Assembly (NCBI RefSeq): GCF_011044495.1
Contig: NZ_CP049143.1
Span: 4,712,001-4,776,000, forward strand
Reading direction: 5' to 3'
Length of the DNA stretch: 64,000 bases
DNA from: Roseimicrobium sp. ORNL1
GTDB taxonomy: Bacteria; Verrucomicrobiota; Verrucomicrobiia; Verrucomicrobiales; Verrucomicrobiaceae
Positions 51,174 through 59,853 of this stretch are shown piece by piece (within the stretch, counting starts at the first letter, position 1; each line of letters opens with the position of its first letter). A program made the translations under genes and the position numbers. Under the pieces are notes generated by a model. The model did not search any database, was not told where the DNA came from, and saw only the letters and a list, made by a program, of their open reading frames with translations.

Positions 51174-51325
51174 CAAGGAGCGGCACTAGCCTTAGTGCCG
51201 GTGGTTGGCCATCTGGGTGCGGAGCCTCATTCTCAGTGAACGAAACACGCGCACGCGATGCGGCGATTCAAACACCACATCGCGTGCCACGCTGCATGAC
51301 GGCACTAGGCTAGTGCCGCTCCTTG
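51174..51325. mobile_element. Inverted REP pair, family B copy 2
   Basis: The arms CAAGGAGCGGCACTAGCCTT (51174-51200) and CGGCACTAGGCTAGTGCCGC plus TCCTTG (51300-51325) are identical to those of copy 1, while the interior is only partly similar. It is 152 bp long and lies between the converging VWA and sulfatase genes. Confidence 0.8.
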
Positions 51326-51366
51326 GACTGTCGGCCTTGTATGTGAAACGGCGAAGCGACACTCAC

Positions 51367-52902
51367 TCATTCATCAGCCGCACCAGCTGCCGCAGCCTTC
51401 GCCTTCTTGCCCTTGCCTTTCCCTTTGCCACCCTTCTTCTCCGGCGTGGGCTGTCCCTGCTCGGTGTTCGGCGTGGGCATCGGGGCTTTGATTTCCTGCT
51501 GCCAGGTATGCAGCTTTTCAAGCAGCGCCTTTGCCTTCTCCGGCTCCGTCGTGGCGAGGTTCTTCGTTTCGCCGATGTCCTCCTTCAGGTTGTACAGCTC
51601 CACGCGTTTGTCTTCCATGAACTCCATCAGCTTCCAATCACCGCTGATGACCGCGGCCACGGGCGTGGTGCGCCAGGAGTTCTCCCCAGCACCGAGATAG
51701 CCGGGGAAGTGCTGATAAATCGCCTCACGCTTCAGCTTCGCGGTGCCGCTGCCGCTGACATCACCGCCTCGGAAGAGCGGCACGAGGCTTTCACCATCCA
51801 GCACCTGACCCTCGGGAGCCGTTCCCTTCGCAAGCTCCAGCAGCGTGGGGAAGATATCCACGTGAATCGCCGGCACATCGCTGGTGCTGCCGGGCTTCAC
51901 CACCCCGGGCCAGCGCACGACGAAGGGCACGCGCGTGCCGCCTTCATACAGGCTTCCCTTGCCACTGCGCAGCGGGGCATTGTCGGTGACGTCGCCCGCT
52001 TTCTTGATGCCCTCCCGCGCATAGCCACCCACACCACCGTTATCACTGGTGAAGATGAGCACGGTATTCTCCGCGAGCCCCAGCTTCTCCAGCGTCTCCA
52101 TCACACGGCCCACGCTCTCATCCACACTGGCGATCATCGCGGCGTACGTGGGATTGTCGTGCCCACCGGCAGGCGCCTTCGGTTTGAAATGCTCGATGAG
52201 GTCCTTCTTCGCCTCATGAGGTGAATGCACGCCGAAGTGCGGCAGATACAGGAAGAAGGGCTTGTCCTTGTGGCGCGTGATGAAGTCCACTGCCTTGTCC
52301 GTGAGGAAGTCCGCGAGGTACGCACCTTCAGGCACCTCCACCTCGGGATTCGTGTTGAAGTTGAAATGCTTCCCCATGCTCACGATGGCTTCATCAAACC
52401 CACGCTCGCCGGGATGATGCGCGCCATCGTTGCCGAGATGCCATTTGCCGAACATGCCCGTGGCATACCCCGCCGCCTTCATCGACTCAGCCACGGTTTT
52501 CTTCTCCAGCGGCAGTTCATCGACGTTGTCCACCGGACGCAGCGGGCGCGAGCGCCAGTCGAAGCGCTCAATCCCACCCACCGTGTACACGCCGGTGCGC
52601 GGGCCATACTGCCCCGTCATGAGCGCCGCGCGGGTGGGCTGGCAGTTCTGGCACTGATGATAACTGGTGAGCTTCATCCCCTGCTCCGCAAGCCGGTCGA
52701 TGTTCGGCGTCTCGTAGTACTGGCTGCCGAAGCAATGGACATCCGTGTACCCCAGGTCATCCGCCATGATGAAGACGATGTTGGGTGTTGAGGTGGTTGC
52801 AGCAGTGGTGGTGGCTGATGTCGCGAGAGCAGCAGCGCCGGCGAGAAACGCAATGGCGCGGGAGATGGTGGATGCTGCGGTGATGACGAGTCGCTTGAAC
52901 AT
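51367..52902 (-). CDS. Exported sulfatase (arylsulfatase A-like)
   Basis: 511 aa with a Sec signal (AIAFLAGAAALATSATTTA, residues 16-34). The alkaline-phosphatase-fold sulfatase signature is complete: NIVFIMADDLGYTDVH with Asp48 and Asp49 binding Ca, and CQPTRAALMTG with Cys87 in C-x-P-x-R, which is converted to formylglycine. GKWHLG carries the substrate-binding Lys and His. VLIFTSDNGGVG is the second metal site. The C-terminal tail is Lys/Gly/Ala-rich (KKGGKGKGKGKKAKAAAAG). It removes sulfate esters from a polysaccharide or glycoside in the periplasm; the activating enzyme is not in this window. The RAYT element follows its promoter side. Confidence 0.92.
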   Translation of the reverse strand: MFKRLVITAASTISRAIAFLAGAAALATSATTTAATTSTPNIVFIMADDLGYTDVHCFGSQYYETPNIDRLAEQGMKLTSYHQCQNCQPTRAALMTGQYGPRTGVYTVGGIERFDWRSRPLRPVDNVDELPLEKKTVAESMKAAGYATGMFGKWHLGNDGAHHPGERGFDEAIVSMGKHFNFNTNPEVEVPEGAYLADFLTDKAVDFITRHKDKPFFLYLPHFGVHSPHEAKKDLIEHFKPKAPAGGHDNPTYAAMIASVDESVGRVMETLEKLGLAENTVLIFTSDNGGVGGYAREGIKKAGDVTDNAPLRSGKGSLYEGGTRVPFVVRWPGVVKPGSTSDVPAIHVDIFPTLLELAKGTAPEGQVLDGESLVPLFRGGDVSGSGTAKLKREAIYQHFPGYLGAGENSWRTTPVAAVISGDWKLMEFMEDKRVELYNLKEDIGETKNLATTEPEKAKALLEKLHTWQQEIKAPMPTPNTEQGQPTPEKKGGKGKGKGKKAKAAAAGAADE

Positions 52903-53025
52903 CGCGGGTGAACGGAGGTGGGGGTGGGATCTTGCGGGGGAAACATGCGAGGTGGGTCAAATGATGGAGAACGAGAAGTATCCAACAACGACAGTGGTTC
53001 GTTCTCATCAGGCACCTGGAGGAAG

Positions 53026-53898
53026 GGCTTTGCGTCGTGGAGTGCGGGGGCAAGCGCTAAGGCGCGACACCGCTTTGAACGAAGCGACTGGTGTTCCAAC
53101 CGTGTTTGTGTATCCAATACCTTCGATAGCCCTGCGCCTTCACCCTGACCGACATCCCTGATTCCAGAAGCCAGGTTGCTTTTGCGCATCCATGCAATAA
53201 CCTTCACCAATGAGCGCAGGTGAAAAAGTCTCATGGCCACATGCTCCAACGCATCGGCTGTTGGAAGGTGGGGCGTACTTCGTGACTGCGTCCACCTACG
53301 AAAAGCAACATCACTTCCGCGGCAAAGGACGACTTTCACGGCTGCATGACAACCTGCTGCAATGCTGCCTCAACTACGGTTGGAGGCTTCAAGCGTGGGC
53401 AGTCTTCTCCAACCACTACCACTTCGTTGCCCATTGTGAAGACCGTGAATCCGCTTCGAAACTCCCATGGATGCTGGGCCTGCTTCACGAACAAACCACC
53501 AAGCAGGTCAACCATGAGGACGGTGTAGAAGAACGCAAAGTCTGGTACAACTATTGGGACACGTTCCTTAGCAATCAGCGTTCCTACTTTGCGAGGTTAA
53601 ACTACGTCCATCAGAATCCGGTCAAACATGGATTGGTGAAGGTAGCCTCCCAGTATCCTTGGTGCTCGGCATCATGGTTCGAGCGGACATCTTCACCTGC
53701 ACAGGTCAAAGCAATCTACCGATTCCAGACAGGCCGGGTGCAGGTGAAAGACGACTTTGAGCCATCCGTGGACTGGTAGTGCTTTACGGAGCCATTGGGA
53801 TTTGGAACGCGCGGCCAGAGTTGGCACATCAGTCGCTTCGTTCAAAGCGGTGTCGCGCCTTAGCGCTTGCCACCGCACTCCACGACGCAAAGCGTTCC
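53026..53898 (+). mobile_element. RAYT element: transposase gene framed by inverted REP arms
   Basis: The left arm (53026-53090) and right arm (53831-53898) are near-perfect inverted repeats of about 65 bp sharing GCTTTGCGTCGTGGAGTGCG, GCAAGCGCTAAGGCGCGACA and CGCTTTGAACGAAGCGACT. Both have the GCGCTAAGGCGC tip. They enclose one intact RAYT gene. The arms match those of the 238-240 bp elements at 23191-23428 and 25665-25904. The one sequence difference within the core stem is GGGGG against GGTGG. This is the presumed source locus of the family. Confidence 0.88.
53210..53779 (+). CDS. REP-associated tyrosine transposase (RAYT, TnpA-REP)
   Basis: 189 aa. It belongs to the Y1 (HUH) nuclease family: YFVTASTYEKQHHF is strand 1, AWAVFSNHYHFVAHCED contains the H69-x-H71 metal motif, and SYFARLNYVHQNPVKHGLV holds the family-defining tail with the likely nucleophile Tyr132. 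SQYPWCSASW is the conserved RAYT C-terminal block. RAYTs nick single-stranded REP DNA next to the foot tetranucleotide and are thought to spread and maintain REPs and REPINs. The frame is intact, so it is probably functional. It lies in its own pair of REP arms between the sulfatase and cytochrome genes. Confidence 0.92.
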   Translation: MSAGEKVSWPHAPTHRLLEGGAYFVTASTYEKQHHFRGKGRLSRLHDNLLQCCLNYGWRLQAWAVFSNHYHFVAHCEDRESASKLPWMLGLLHEQTTKQVNHEDGVEERKVWYNYWDTFLSNQRSYFARLNYVHQNPVKHGLVKVASQYPWCSASWFERTSSPAQVKAIYRFQTGRVQVKDDFEPSVDW

Positions 53899-54021
53899 GA
53901 TTCAAATTTACAGCGGCTGCATCATCAACACAGCCGCAAAGTATTTCCGCACGGCAAAGATACATCTGGTCGTCACATGTCCACATCCCGCTCAATCACG
54001 ATTTAACACCTGCACGAACCC

Positions 54022-57000
54022 TCACCCCTTCTTCTTCCCACTCGCACTCCCACTCTCCGCCGCTGGCTTCTTGGCGCTCACCTCTTCCACCTTTTCACCG
54101 GGTTTCTTCCCGTCCCCATCATCCGCCACTTCATGCTCGCCGGTTTCCGTTTCCTTCACGGCAACCTTCTTCGAGCCTGAGCCGCTGCTGCTACCACCAC
54201 TCTTCAACCCGGACAGATAGGCCACCAGATCACGCAGCTGCCGCTTCGTCAGCATCGCACTCATCGGCGGCATCACGGAAATCGGCGGGGTCTTAACGGT
54301 GATCTCGGCCACATCCACCTTCTTCACGGAACCATCCGCGAGTTTGAGTTCCACGGTCTCGGCGTCTTCCTTTACCACCACGCCGGCGTAGGACTTGCCG
54401 TCGTTCAGTGTGAGGGAGACCATGCCGTAACCCGGCGCGATCTGCGCCACGGGATTCACCAGGGACTCCAGCAGGTAGGTGCGATCCTTCTGCGCGCCGA
54501 TGCCGCTGAGCAGCGGGCCCACGGTGCTGCCTTCCTTCGAGTCGAAGCGATGGCACGCGGTGCAGTTCGCGGCGAGGTGCTCCAGTGCGATGTCCTTGCC
54601 CTCAACAGAGCTGCCGCCTTCCAGGCACTCCAGATAGGCACCCACCGTACCCACGGCTCCGGCGCGGGCGGCTTCAAAGGCATCCAGCTTTTCCTTCAGC
54701 GCTGCCACATCCGCAGCGCGGGCCTGCACGGCTTCCAGCACATCGAGCTGGCGGCTCGGCGGGCACTTGCCAGCGACGAGCTGTTCCATCTCCTTCGTCA
54801 GCACGGCATCTGCCGCGTCCATCTTCAGCTCAGCCAGCAGGGCAAGGCACTTCTGCTTTTCCAGGGTGGAGCCGGAGCCGAGCAGTTTCCCAGCCAGCTC
54901 GATGGCCACGTCCGGCTTCTCACGCGCCAGGATTTCCAACGCCGCGATGCGCAGGGTCTCGGGCGTCTGCGCCAGTGCCGGGGACGGAGCCTGCGTCTGG
55001 GTCTTGGGTTGAGTCTTTGATTTCCCTTTTCCTTTTTCTTTCTCTTTGGACTGAGCCTCGGCCTTATCTTTATCCGGCGTCGGCGCCTTGCCTTCCACCA
55101 GCGCGGTCAAAGTCTTGCGCAGTTCCTCGGAGCCACCATGCTGGGTGGCGAGCAGTTGCAGCGCGCCGATGCGGGTCTCCGCAGGCGCACTAGCTTCCAT
55201 TACCGCAGCAGCCGCAATGGGGGCATCGACCGGCAGGTTGTAGGTGATGAGAATCTGGATGGCCAGCGTCCTCAGCTCCGGCTCCTTGAGAGCGAGCAGC
55301 TGGTCCAGATGCGGACGCAGCACCTCGGCGATGGCATGTTCATCGCGCGCTTCGAGCTTGTAGGCGCGACCATCCGCACGGTCGAGCGGAGGTGGCGTGA
55401 CCCAGAGAGTGAGCAACGTCAGCGCCTCATTTCGTAGCGCGGGCGACGCATCTTCACGAAGGGCATAACCCACCACGCGCTCGGCTCCGGCGGCATCACC
55501 GATGCGGAAATTCGCATTCAGCGCACGACGGGTAAATGCATCAGGGAACACTCGCTTTGAATCCAAAGTAGCCGCCAGCTCCGGCAGTTTCGCCATGATG
55601 GACTCGTCATCGTGAATCGCCCGAGCAGCCTCCGTGGCCACCGCATCATCTTTATCCGCAAGAAACGTGGCAACAGTCTCATGCGCCCGGCGACGCAACG
55701 CCAGCACTGCGGCAAGACGCACCGAGCGCGACTCATGCGTCGCGAGCGCTTCCAGATCGGTTGAGCAGCCGTAGAGGGCGGTCACCAGCGCATGGCGCAG
55801 GTAGACGTCCTTATCCGCATTGAGAGTGAGCTGCGTCAGCACTTCCGGCAATGCCTGTCTGATCTGCAGCTTGCCCAGTGCCATGGCCGCATGGAAGCGC
55901 ACCCGAGGACTGCGATCTTTGAGCAGCGGCAGCAGCAGATGACCGATGTCACGATTCGCATAGATATCTCCCACCACCTTCGCGAGCTGGGCACGGACTT
56001 CGAGGTCCTTGTCTTCCACCAGCGCCGTGATAAGCGGCGCTACCGTTTGCTCCTGCGACACATTGCCATTGCGCATGCCCTGACCCAGTCCCCACAGCGC
56101 GTGGATGCGGGCGAGGCGCGGCTGATTCGGATTCTTCGCAACTTCCACCAAACGAGAGAACTCAAGCCGCTTTACAATCTCAAACTGTGCCGCCAGACGC
56201 ACGCGCTGGTCCGCATGTCCGAGGTAGGCCAGCGGCTCCACAGCATCGGGATTGCTGAAGCCCTCACGCAGGCGGGTCAGCGTCTCCTGCCGCTCCGTGC
56301 TGTCCGTACCCGTCGGGTCATCCACGGTCCAGATGGCACCCAGTTCATCCAGCGGGTAGCCACCCATCCAGTCGGCCAGGTAGAGCTTGCCCTCAGGACC
56401 CCAGCTCATGCCGATGCCCATGACGCCGCTGTTCACCGTCGCATCCTGCGTCACGGTGAAGGACGCCCCAGCCGAAGCCACGCGGAAGACATTCATCTTG
56501 CCGCTGGGGAACTGGTTTCCGAAGAACGCCCCCTGCCACGGAGCCGCGAGTGCCGTTCCGGGATTAAAGACAAAACCTGCAGGACCATCGTGACCCTGAG
56601 CCAGTGGCGGGGTGATGTACTCTGGCTGTCCCGCGTGGCGAGGCTTCCACAGGCCCTCGTCCATCCAGGGAATCCAGCCCTTCATGTACTGGTAGGTGCA
56701 GCGCCATCCGGAGTCGCTGCCCTCCGTGATGTACACGAAGCGCTCTTTCTCGCCCGTCTTGTCCGCGTCATTGTCCACGCCGAAGAGGTTGCCGTACTGG
56801 TCAAAGGCGATCTCCTGCACATTCCGCAGGCCGTGGGCGAAGATTTCGAAGTTCCTCCCATCCGGCTCGCACCGCAGCACGCAGCCCTCATGCGGCTTCG
56901 CGACGTGCCGGCCATCCTTCGTGGTGACGTTCACGCCCTTGTCACCGATGGTCCAGTAAATGCGACCGTCCGGTCCCAGGGTCAGGCCGTGCATGTCATG

Positions 57001-57861
57001 CCCGGCGTAGGCAATGTGGTGGCCGAAGCCATGCGCCACGACCTCGCGCTCGTCCGCCACGCCGTCGTCATTCGTGTCGCGCAAGCGCCACAGGTCCGGC
57101 GCGATGGTGCAGTACACCCAGCCGTCATGGTACAGGATGCCGGCGGCGATGCCCGTGACCTCCGTGTTGAAGCCGTCGGCGAAGAGCGTGATCTTGTCCG
57201 CCGTGCCGTCCTTGTCCGTGTCCACCAGGCGGTAGATGCGCTCGGTGTGCACGGTCAGGTCCTTCCAGTCGATCGAGCCATCCTTGTTGTGGTCCTTCAG
57301 GCTGCCACGTGGGCGGAGCGTCTTGCCCGGCGCGAGCACGTCATGGTAGAAGGCCTGCTTCTGCTCGATGCTCTCCAGCGCCACGTCATTGGGAATCCAG
57401 TCCGTATGCTCGCGGATATCGAGGTCCCCCACCTTGCGGCGCGTCGTCTGCGTCACGTACACGCGGCCCTGCGGGTCCACCGTGACCGCCACCGGGTCAG
57501 GAACGTTGAGCGCGCCGGACCACTTGTGCAGCTGCAGCTTCTGGTTCGGCAGCGGCGGCACCGGTACGGGCTTGTCCTCCTCATCCGGCAGCACCGGAGG
57601 CGCGACGGGTACGGCTGCGGGTGCAGGCGTAGGTGCGGGAGTCGTCTCGGCCTTCTTTTTCGCGTCGGTCGCGTCAGAAGTTTTCCCCTTCCCCTTGGCC
57701 TTCGCACTGGTTTCAGCCTTCGACTTCGATGAGGCCGCTGCAGTCGATTTCTTCTTCGACGAGGCAGACGTCTGCGCCCCCTGGACCGGGGCCGTGAGAG
57801 TCACGAAAGCAAGCGGGAGCGAGACCGTGATGAGCAGGAAAAGAACGCCGGGGCGGAGCAT
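54022..57861 (-). CDS. PVC-type giant CxxCH cytochrome with propeller and HEAT-like repeats
   Basis: 1279 aa from the ATG at 57861 (MLRPGVLFLL); an ATG at 57885 is the alternative. Sec signal, then a Lys/Ala/Pro-rich spacer (about residues 28-95). A six-bladed-propeller dehydrogenase-like domain (about 100-480) has Ca-loop repeats DHNKDGSID, DTDKDGTAD and DTNDDGVAD. HEAT-like helical repeats (about 510-1000), interrupted by a Lys/Glu/Pro-rich stretch, lead to the cytochrome c domain, where NCTACHRF supplies C1100-x2-C1103-H1104 and LLSGIG follows. The family (TIGR02604 plus TIGR02603) is almost confined to planctomycetes and verrucomicrobia; its substrate is unknown. Exported to the periplasm. 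Confidence 0.92.
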   Translation of the reverse strand: MLRPGVLFLLITVSLPLAFVTLTAPVQGAQTSASSKKKSTAAASSKSKAETSAKAKGKGKTSDATDAKKKAETTPAPTPAPAAVPVAPPVLPDEEDKPVPVPPLPNQKLQLHKWSGALNVPDPVAVTVDPQGRVYVTQTTRRKVGDLDIREHTDWIPNDVALESIEQKQAFYHDVLAPGKTLRPRGSLKDHNKDGSIDWKDLTVHTERIYRLVDTDKDGTADKITLFADGFNTEVTGIAAGILYHDGWVYCTIAPDLWRLRDTNDDGVADEREVVAHGFGHHIAYAGHDMHGLTLGPDGRIYWTIGDKGVNVTTKDGRHVAKPHEGCVLRCEPDGRNFEIFAHGLRNVQEIAFDQYGNLFGVDNDADKTGEKERFVYITEGSDSGWRCTYQYMKGWIPWMDEGLWKPRHAGQPEYITPPLAQGHDGPAGFVFNPGTALAAPWQGAFFGNQFPSGKMNVFRVASAGASFTVTQDATVNSGVMGIGMSWGPEGKLYLADWMGGYPLDELGAIWTVDDPTGTDSTERQETLTRLREGFSNPDAVEPLAYLGHADQRVRLAAQFEIVKRLEFSRLVEVAKNPNQPRLARIHALWGLGQGMRNGNVSQEQTVAPLITALVEDKDLEVRAQLAKVVGDIYANRDIGHLLLPLLKDRSPRVRFHAAMALGKLQIRQALPEVLTQLTLNADKDVYLRHALVTALYGCSTDLEALATHESRSVRLAAVLALRRRAHETVATFLADKDDAVATEAARAIHDDESIMAKLPELAATLDSKRVFPDAFTRRALNANFRIGDAAGAERVVGYALREDASPALRNEALTLLTLWVTPPPLDRADGRAYKLEARDEHAIAEVLRPHLDQLLALKEPELRTLAIQILITYNLPVDAPIAAAAVMEASAPAETRIGALQLLATQHGGSEELRKTLTALVEGKAPTPDKDKAEAQSKEKEKGKGKSKTQPKTQTQAPSPALAQTPETLRIAALEILAREKPDVAIELAGKLLGSGSTLEKQKCLALLAELKMDAADAVLTKEMEQLVAGKCPPSRQLDVLEAVQARAADVAALKEKLDAFEAARAGAVGTVGAYLECLEGGSSVEGKDIALEHLAANCTACHRFDSKEGSTVGPLLSGIGAQKDRTYLLESLVNPVAQIAPGYGMVSLTLNDGKSYAGVVVKEDAETVELKLADGSVKKVDVAEITVKTPPISVMPPMSAMLTKRQLRDLVAYLSGLKSGGSSSGSGSKKVAVKETETGEHEVADDGDGKKPGEKVEEVSAKKPAAESGSASGKKKG

Positions 57862-58157
57862 AGGAAAAATGAGGGCGCCAAGCATCCGCCAAATCGGCTG
57901 GGAGGCAAGGCGGGAGGTGAATCCCAGAGTGAGCTGAACTGAGCCAAGACACCGCCCTCCCCGGAAAGTTTGGACAATGCCCTTTAGGGTGACTAAACAC
58001 CATAACCCACCTCGAAAACGCGGCAAGCTGCTTTTGCACTGGACCCAGCATTTGCGCAGTTCGCCCCCCGTTCACAAGCGACTCGCTTCGTACGCCGTCC
58101 TGTGCTGCAGTGGTCCTGTGGCAAAACAGCCATCCATCGATTTCTCGACCCCGTCCC

Positions 58158-58853
58158 ATGACCCAGGAACCCTGCACGCGCCTCAATGTCCCCATGCTCA
58201 TCGTGGTGCTCGCCGTGGTCATCATCACGCCTCTCGGCCTGTACATCCTCATGCAGCGTGCCGGTGAGCAGGGCAATCTCGTCGAGTGCCTCTCCAACTG
58301 CCGTCAGATAACCATGGCGCTGAAAGCCTATGCCGACGATCACAACGGGGAGATGCCCGACTCCGCCCTGGATCAGCCGCGCTCTTCCAACGAAGCCTTC
58401 CGGTTGCTCTTCACGGAGCACTACCTCGATAACGAAATGTGGTTCGGATGCCCCTTCAGTCCCTTCCACCCCGACGGCCAAGTGGGCTCCGAGCCACAGT
58501 TTACGAAAGCCCTGGAGGCTGGCGAGAATCACTGGGCCATGACCGCCGGAGTTGGCAAGGACACGCCCGACTCCGTCCCCCTGGTCTACGAAAATCCGGC
58601 AATCGCCTCCTGGCCACCGCAGTGGAACTACGCCGCCAGAGGTACCGCCACCAAAGGCCGCACCTGGTCCAAGGGCATCGTCCGCTCTTCCCTCGACGGC
58701 ACCGCCTTCCTCCAAAAGGTCGATGCTTTCTGGTGGAGCAGCACCGTGGGTCTGGCCAAAAATCCGACTGGGAAAGACCCCTTCGAGCGTGCCCTCGATC
58801 CGGTGAAATTCCCCAAGGGGGTGGTGCTGGATGTCTTGCAGAAGGCGGAGTGA
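58158..58853 (+). CDS. Pilin-like / DUF1559-type membrane-anchored protein
   Basis: 231 aa from the ATG at 58158. One N-terminal hydrophobic helix (MLIVVLAVVIITPLGLYILM) leads into NCRQITMALKAYADDHNGEM, the amphipathic continuation typical of type II pseudopilin-like and DUF1559 proteins of PVC bacteria. The usual G-F-T-L-x-E prepilin cleavage site is missing (PMLIVV), so it probably stays membrane-anchored rather than being processed. The globular part is polar with YAARGTATKGRTWSKG. The function is unknown and no assembly gene is nearby. It starts about 300 bp upstream of and divergent to the giant cytochrome. Confidence 0.7.
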   Translation: MTQEPCTRLNVPMLIVVLAVVIITPLGLYILMQRAGEQGNLVECLSNCRQITMALKAYADDHNGEMPDSALDQPRSSNEAFRLLFTEHYLDNEMWFGCPFSPFHPDGQVGSEPQFTKALEAGENHWAMTAGVGKDTPDSVPLVYENPAIASWPPQWNYAARGTATKGRTWSKGIVRSSLDGTAFLQKVDAFWWSSTVGLAKNPTGKDPFERALDPVKFPKGVVLDVLQKAE

Positions 58854-59143
58854 GTGGGCGTGCAAGCGGATGGCGCAAGGCCCCCAAAAAAACAGCTTCG
58901 GCTTCAGCCGAATTCAGGCGACGTGGCAAGCTCTGGAGGCAGTTTCACCCCCATTCCATTCGGCTGAAGCGGACGCTACCTTCGTCGCGGCACCCGAAGT
59001 CTGGTGCCTGAAGACCAGGTCACCCAGCGACCTGGAAAGGCCACGCTCCTTTCCCTTCTTCGAAGCCACGCCTCCAGCCGGATATCACACACCACATCAC
59101 ACTTCACCCCCCCTGCGGGGTATAAGGGGGAGAGACAGCAAGC
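58854..59143. other. Gene-free spacer with a short inverted motif
   Basis: No gene is seen. TTCGGCTTCAGCCGAATTC near 58897-58915 is a small hairpin, and ATTCGGCTGAAGCGG near 58959-58973 repeats its core in inverse with a GTAG foot on the minus strand. It is a possible degenerate REP pair; confidence is low. Confidence 0.35.
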
Positions 59144-59265
59144 TATATATATATATATATCGGGGTGGGTGGTGGGTGGTGGCGTAACGCTATCGTCGCG
59201 CTCAGCGATACGCTCAGCGTCACGCTCAGCGACTCGTTATCGACACGCTCAGCGTTCGCTAAGCG
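59144..59265. repeat. TA tract, G-rich stretch and 12-bp tandem repeats
   Basis: A 17-nt alternating TA tract (59144-59160) abuts GGGGTGGGTGGTGGGTGGTGG-type sequence. A tandem array of CGCTCAGCG units follows at 59199, 59211, 59223, 59246 and a variant CGCTAAGCG at 59257, with a decayed unit near 59235. Spacing is 11-12 bp. It resembles a simple microsatellite-like array rather than a gene. Confidence 0.7.
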
Positions 59266-59314
59266 ACCCAAGGCAATCCCGGGTTCCCACACAAAAGCCA
59301 GGTGGCAGCCACCA

Positions 59315-59484
59315 AAAGGAGCGTGGACACTCTTGTCCGCCGTTCTGTGGCACCGCGAGCTCGGTACGCATAGAACCTTCAAGGTCGCATCTCAGAAGCT
59401 GCTGCTGGAAACCCGGCCTCGCCTGCGAGACCGAAGATAGCTGGTTTCATCCCCAGTAGCGGACAGGAGTGTCCGCGCTCCTTT
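59315..59484. mobile_element. Inverted REP pair, family E
   Basis: The left arm AAAGGAGCGTGGACACTCTT plus GTCCGC (59315-59340) and the right arm GCGGACAGGAGTGTCCGCGC plus TCCTTT (59459-59484) are inverted repeats with a GGAGCG foot. The arms fold as GCGGACA/TGTCCGC or GTGGACA/TGTCCGC. It is 170 bp long. A single copy lies in this window. Confidence 0.7.
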
Positions 59485-59853
59485 CAGACACAAGCCGCTT
59501 CACATTTGCCCGGCCTTGTCGACTCGTGCCCTCACTCCTCATTTTCCGCCCCATTTTGTGCCGAAAATGCAGCCTCACCCCCCTTTCCACCCGTATCCAG
59601 TCGCCAGACTACTGTTTTTTTGAACAATTTTGTTAAATCGCAAACCTTAACCTTTCTTAGCTATCTGGCAGGTAAGACTATTCATCCTGAACACCTTAAG
59701 ATGGCATTTATGACACACGCACGTGTCTGGAGAAATTGCCCGTTTTTGCTCCATCTCTTTTCACGCGCCGAAAATATTTTCGCGCTCCAGCCCTACTGAT
59801 TGCGTGAAACCAATCCTCCATGCCGCAACCGGTGGTAGTTTTTGCTGGATCGC
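59485..59853. other. Gene-free leader region of nrdB
   Basis: No gene is seen. An AT-rich stretch (TTTTTTTGAACAATTTTGTT near 59614) could carry an UP-type element or promoter. The NrdR boxes follow. Confidence 0.4.

Noticed and set aside
55792-57732. A 646-codon plus-strand open frame
   Set aside because: Antisense to the giant cytochrome gene; Arg/His/Val-rich translation with no motif.
59199-59265. Possible CRISPR array
   Set aside because: Units are 9 bp with 2-3 bp between them, far too short for repeats and spacers, and no cas gene is present.
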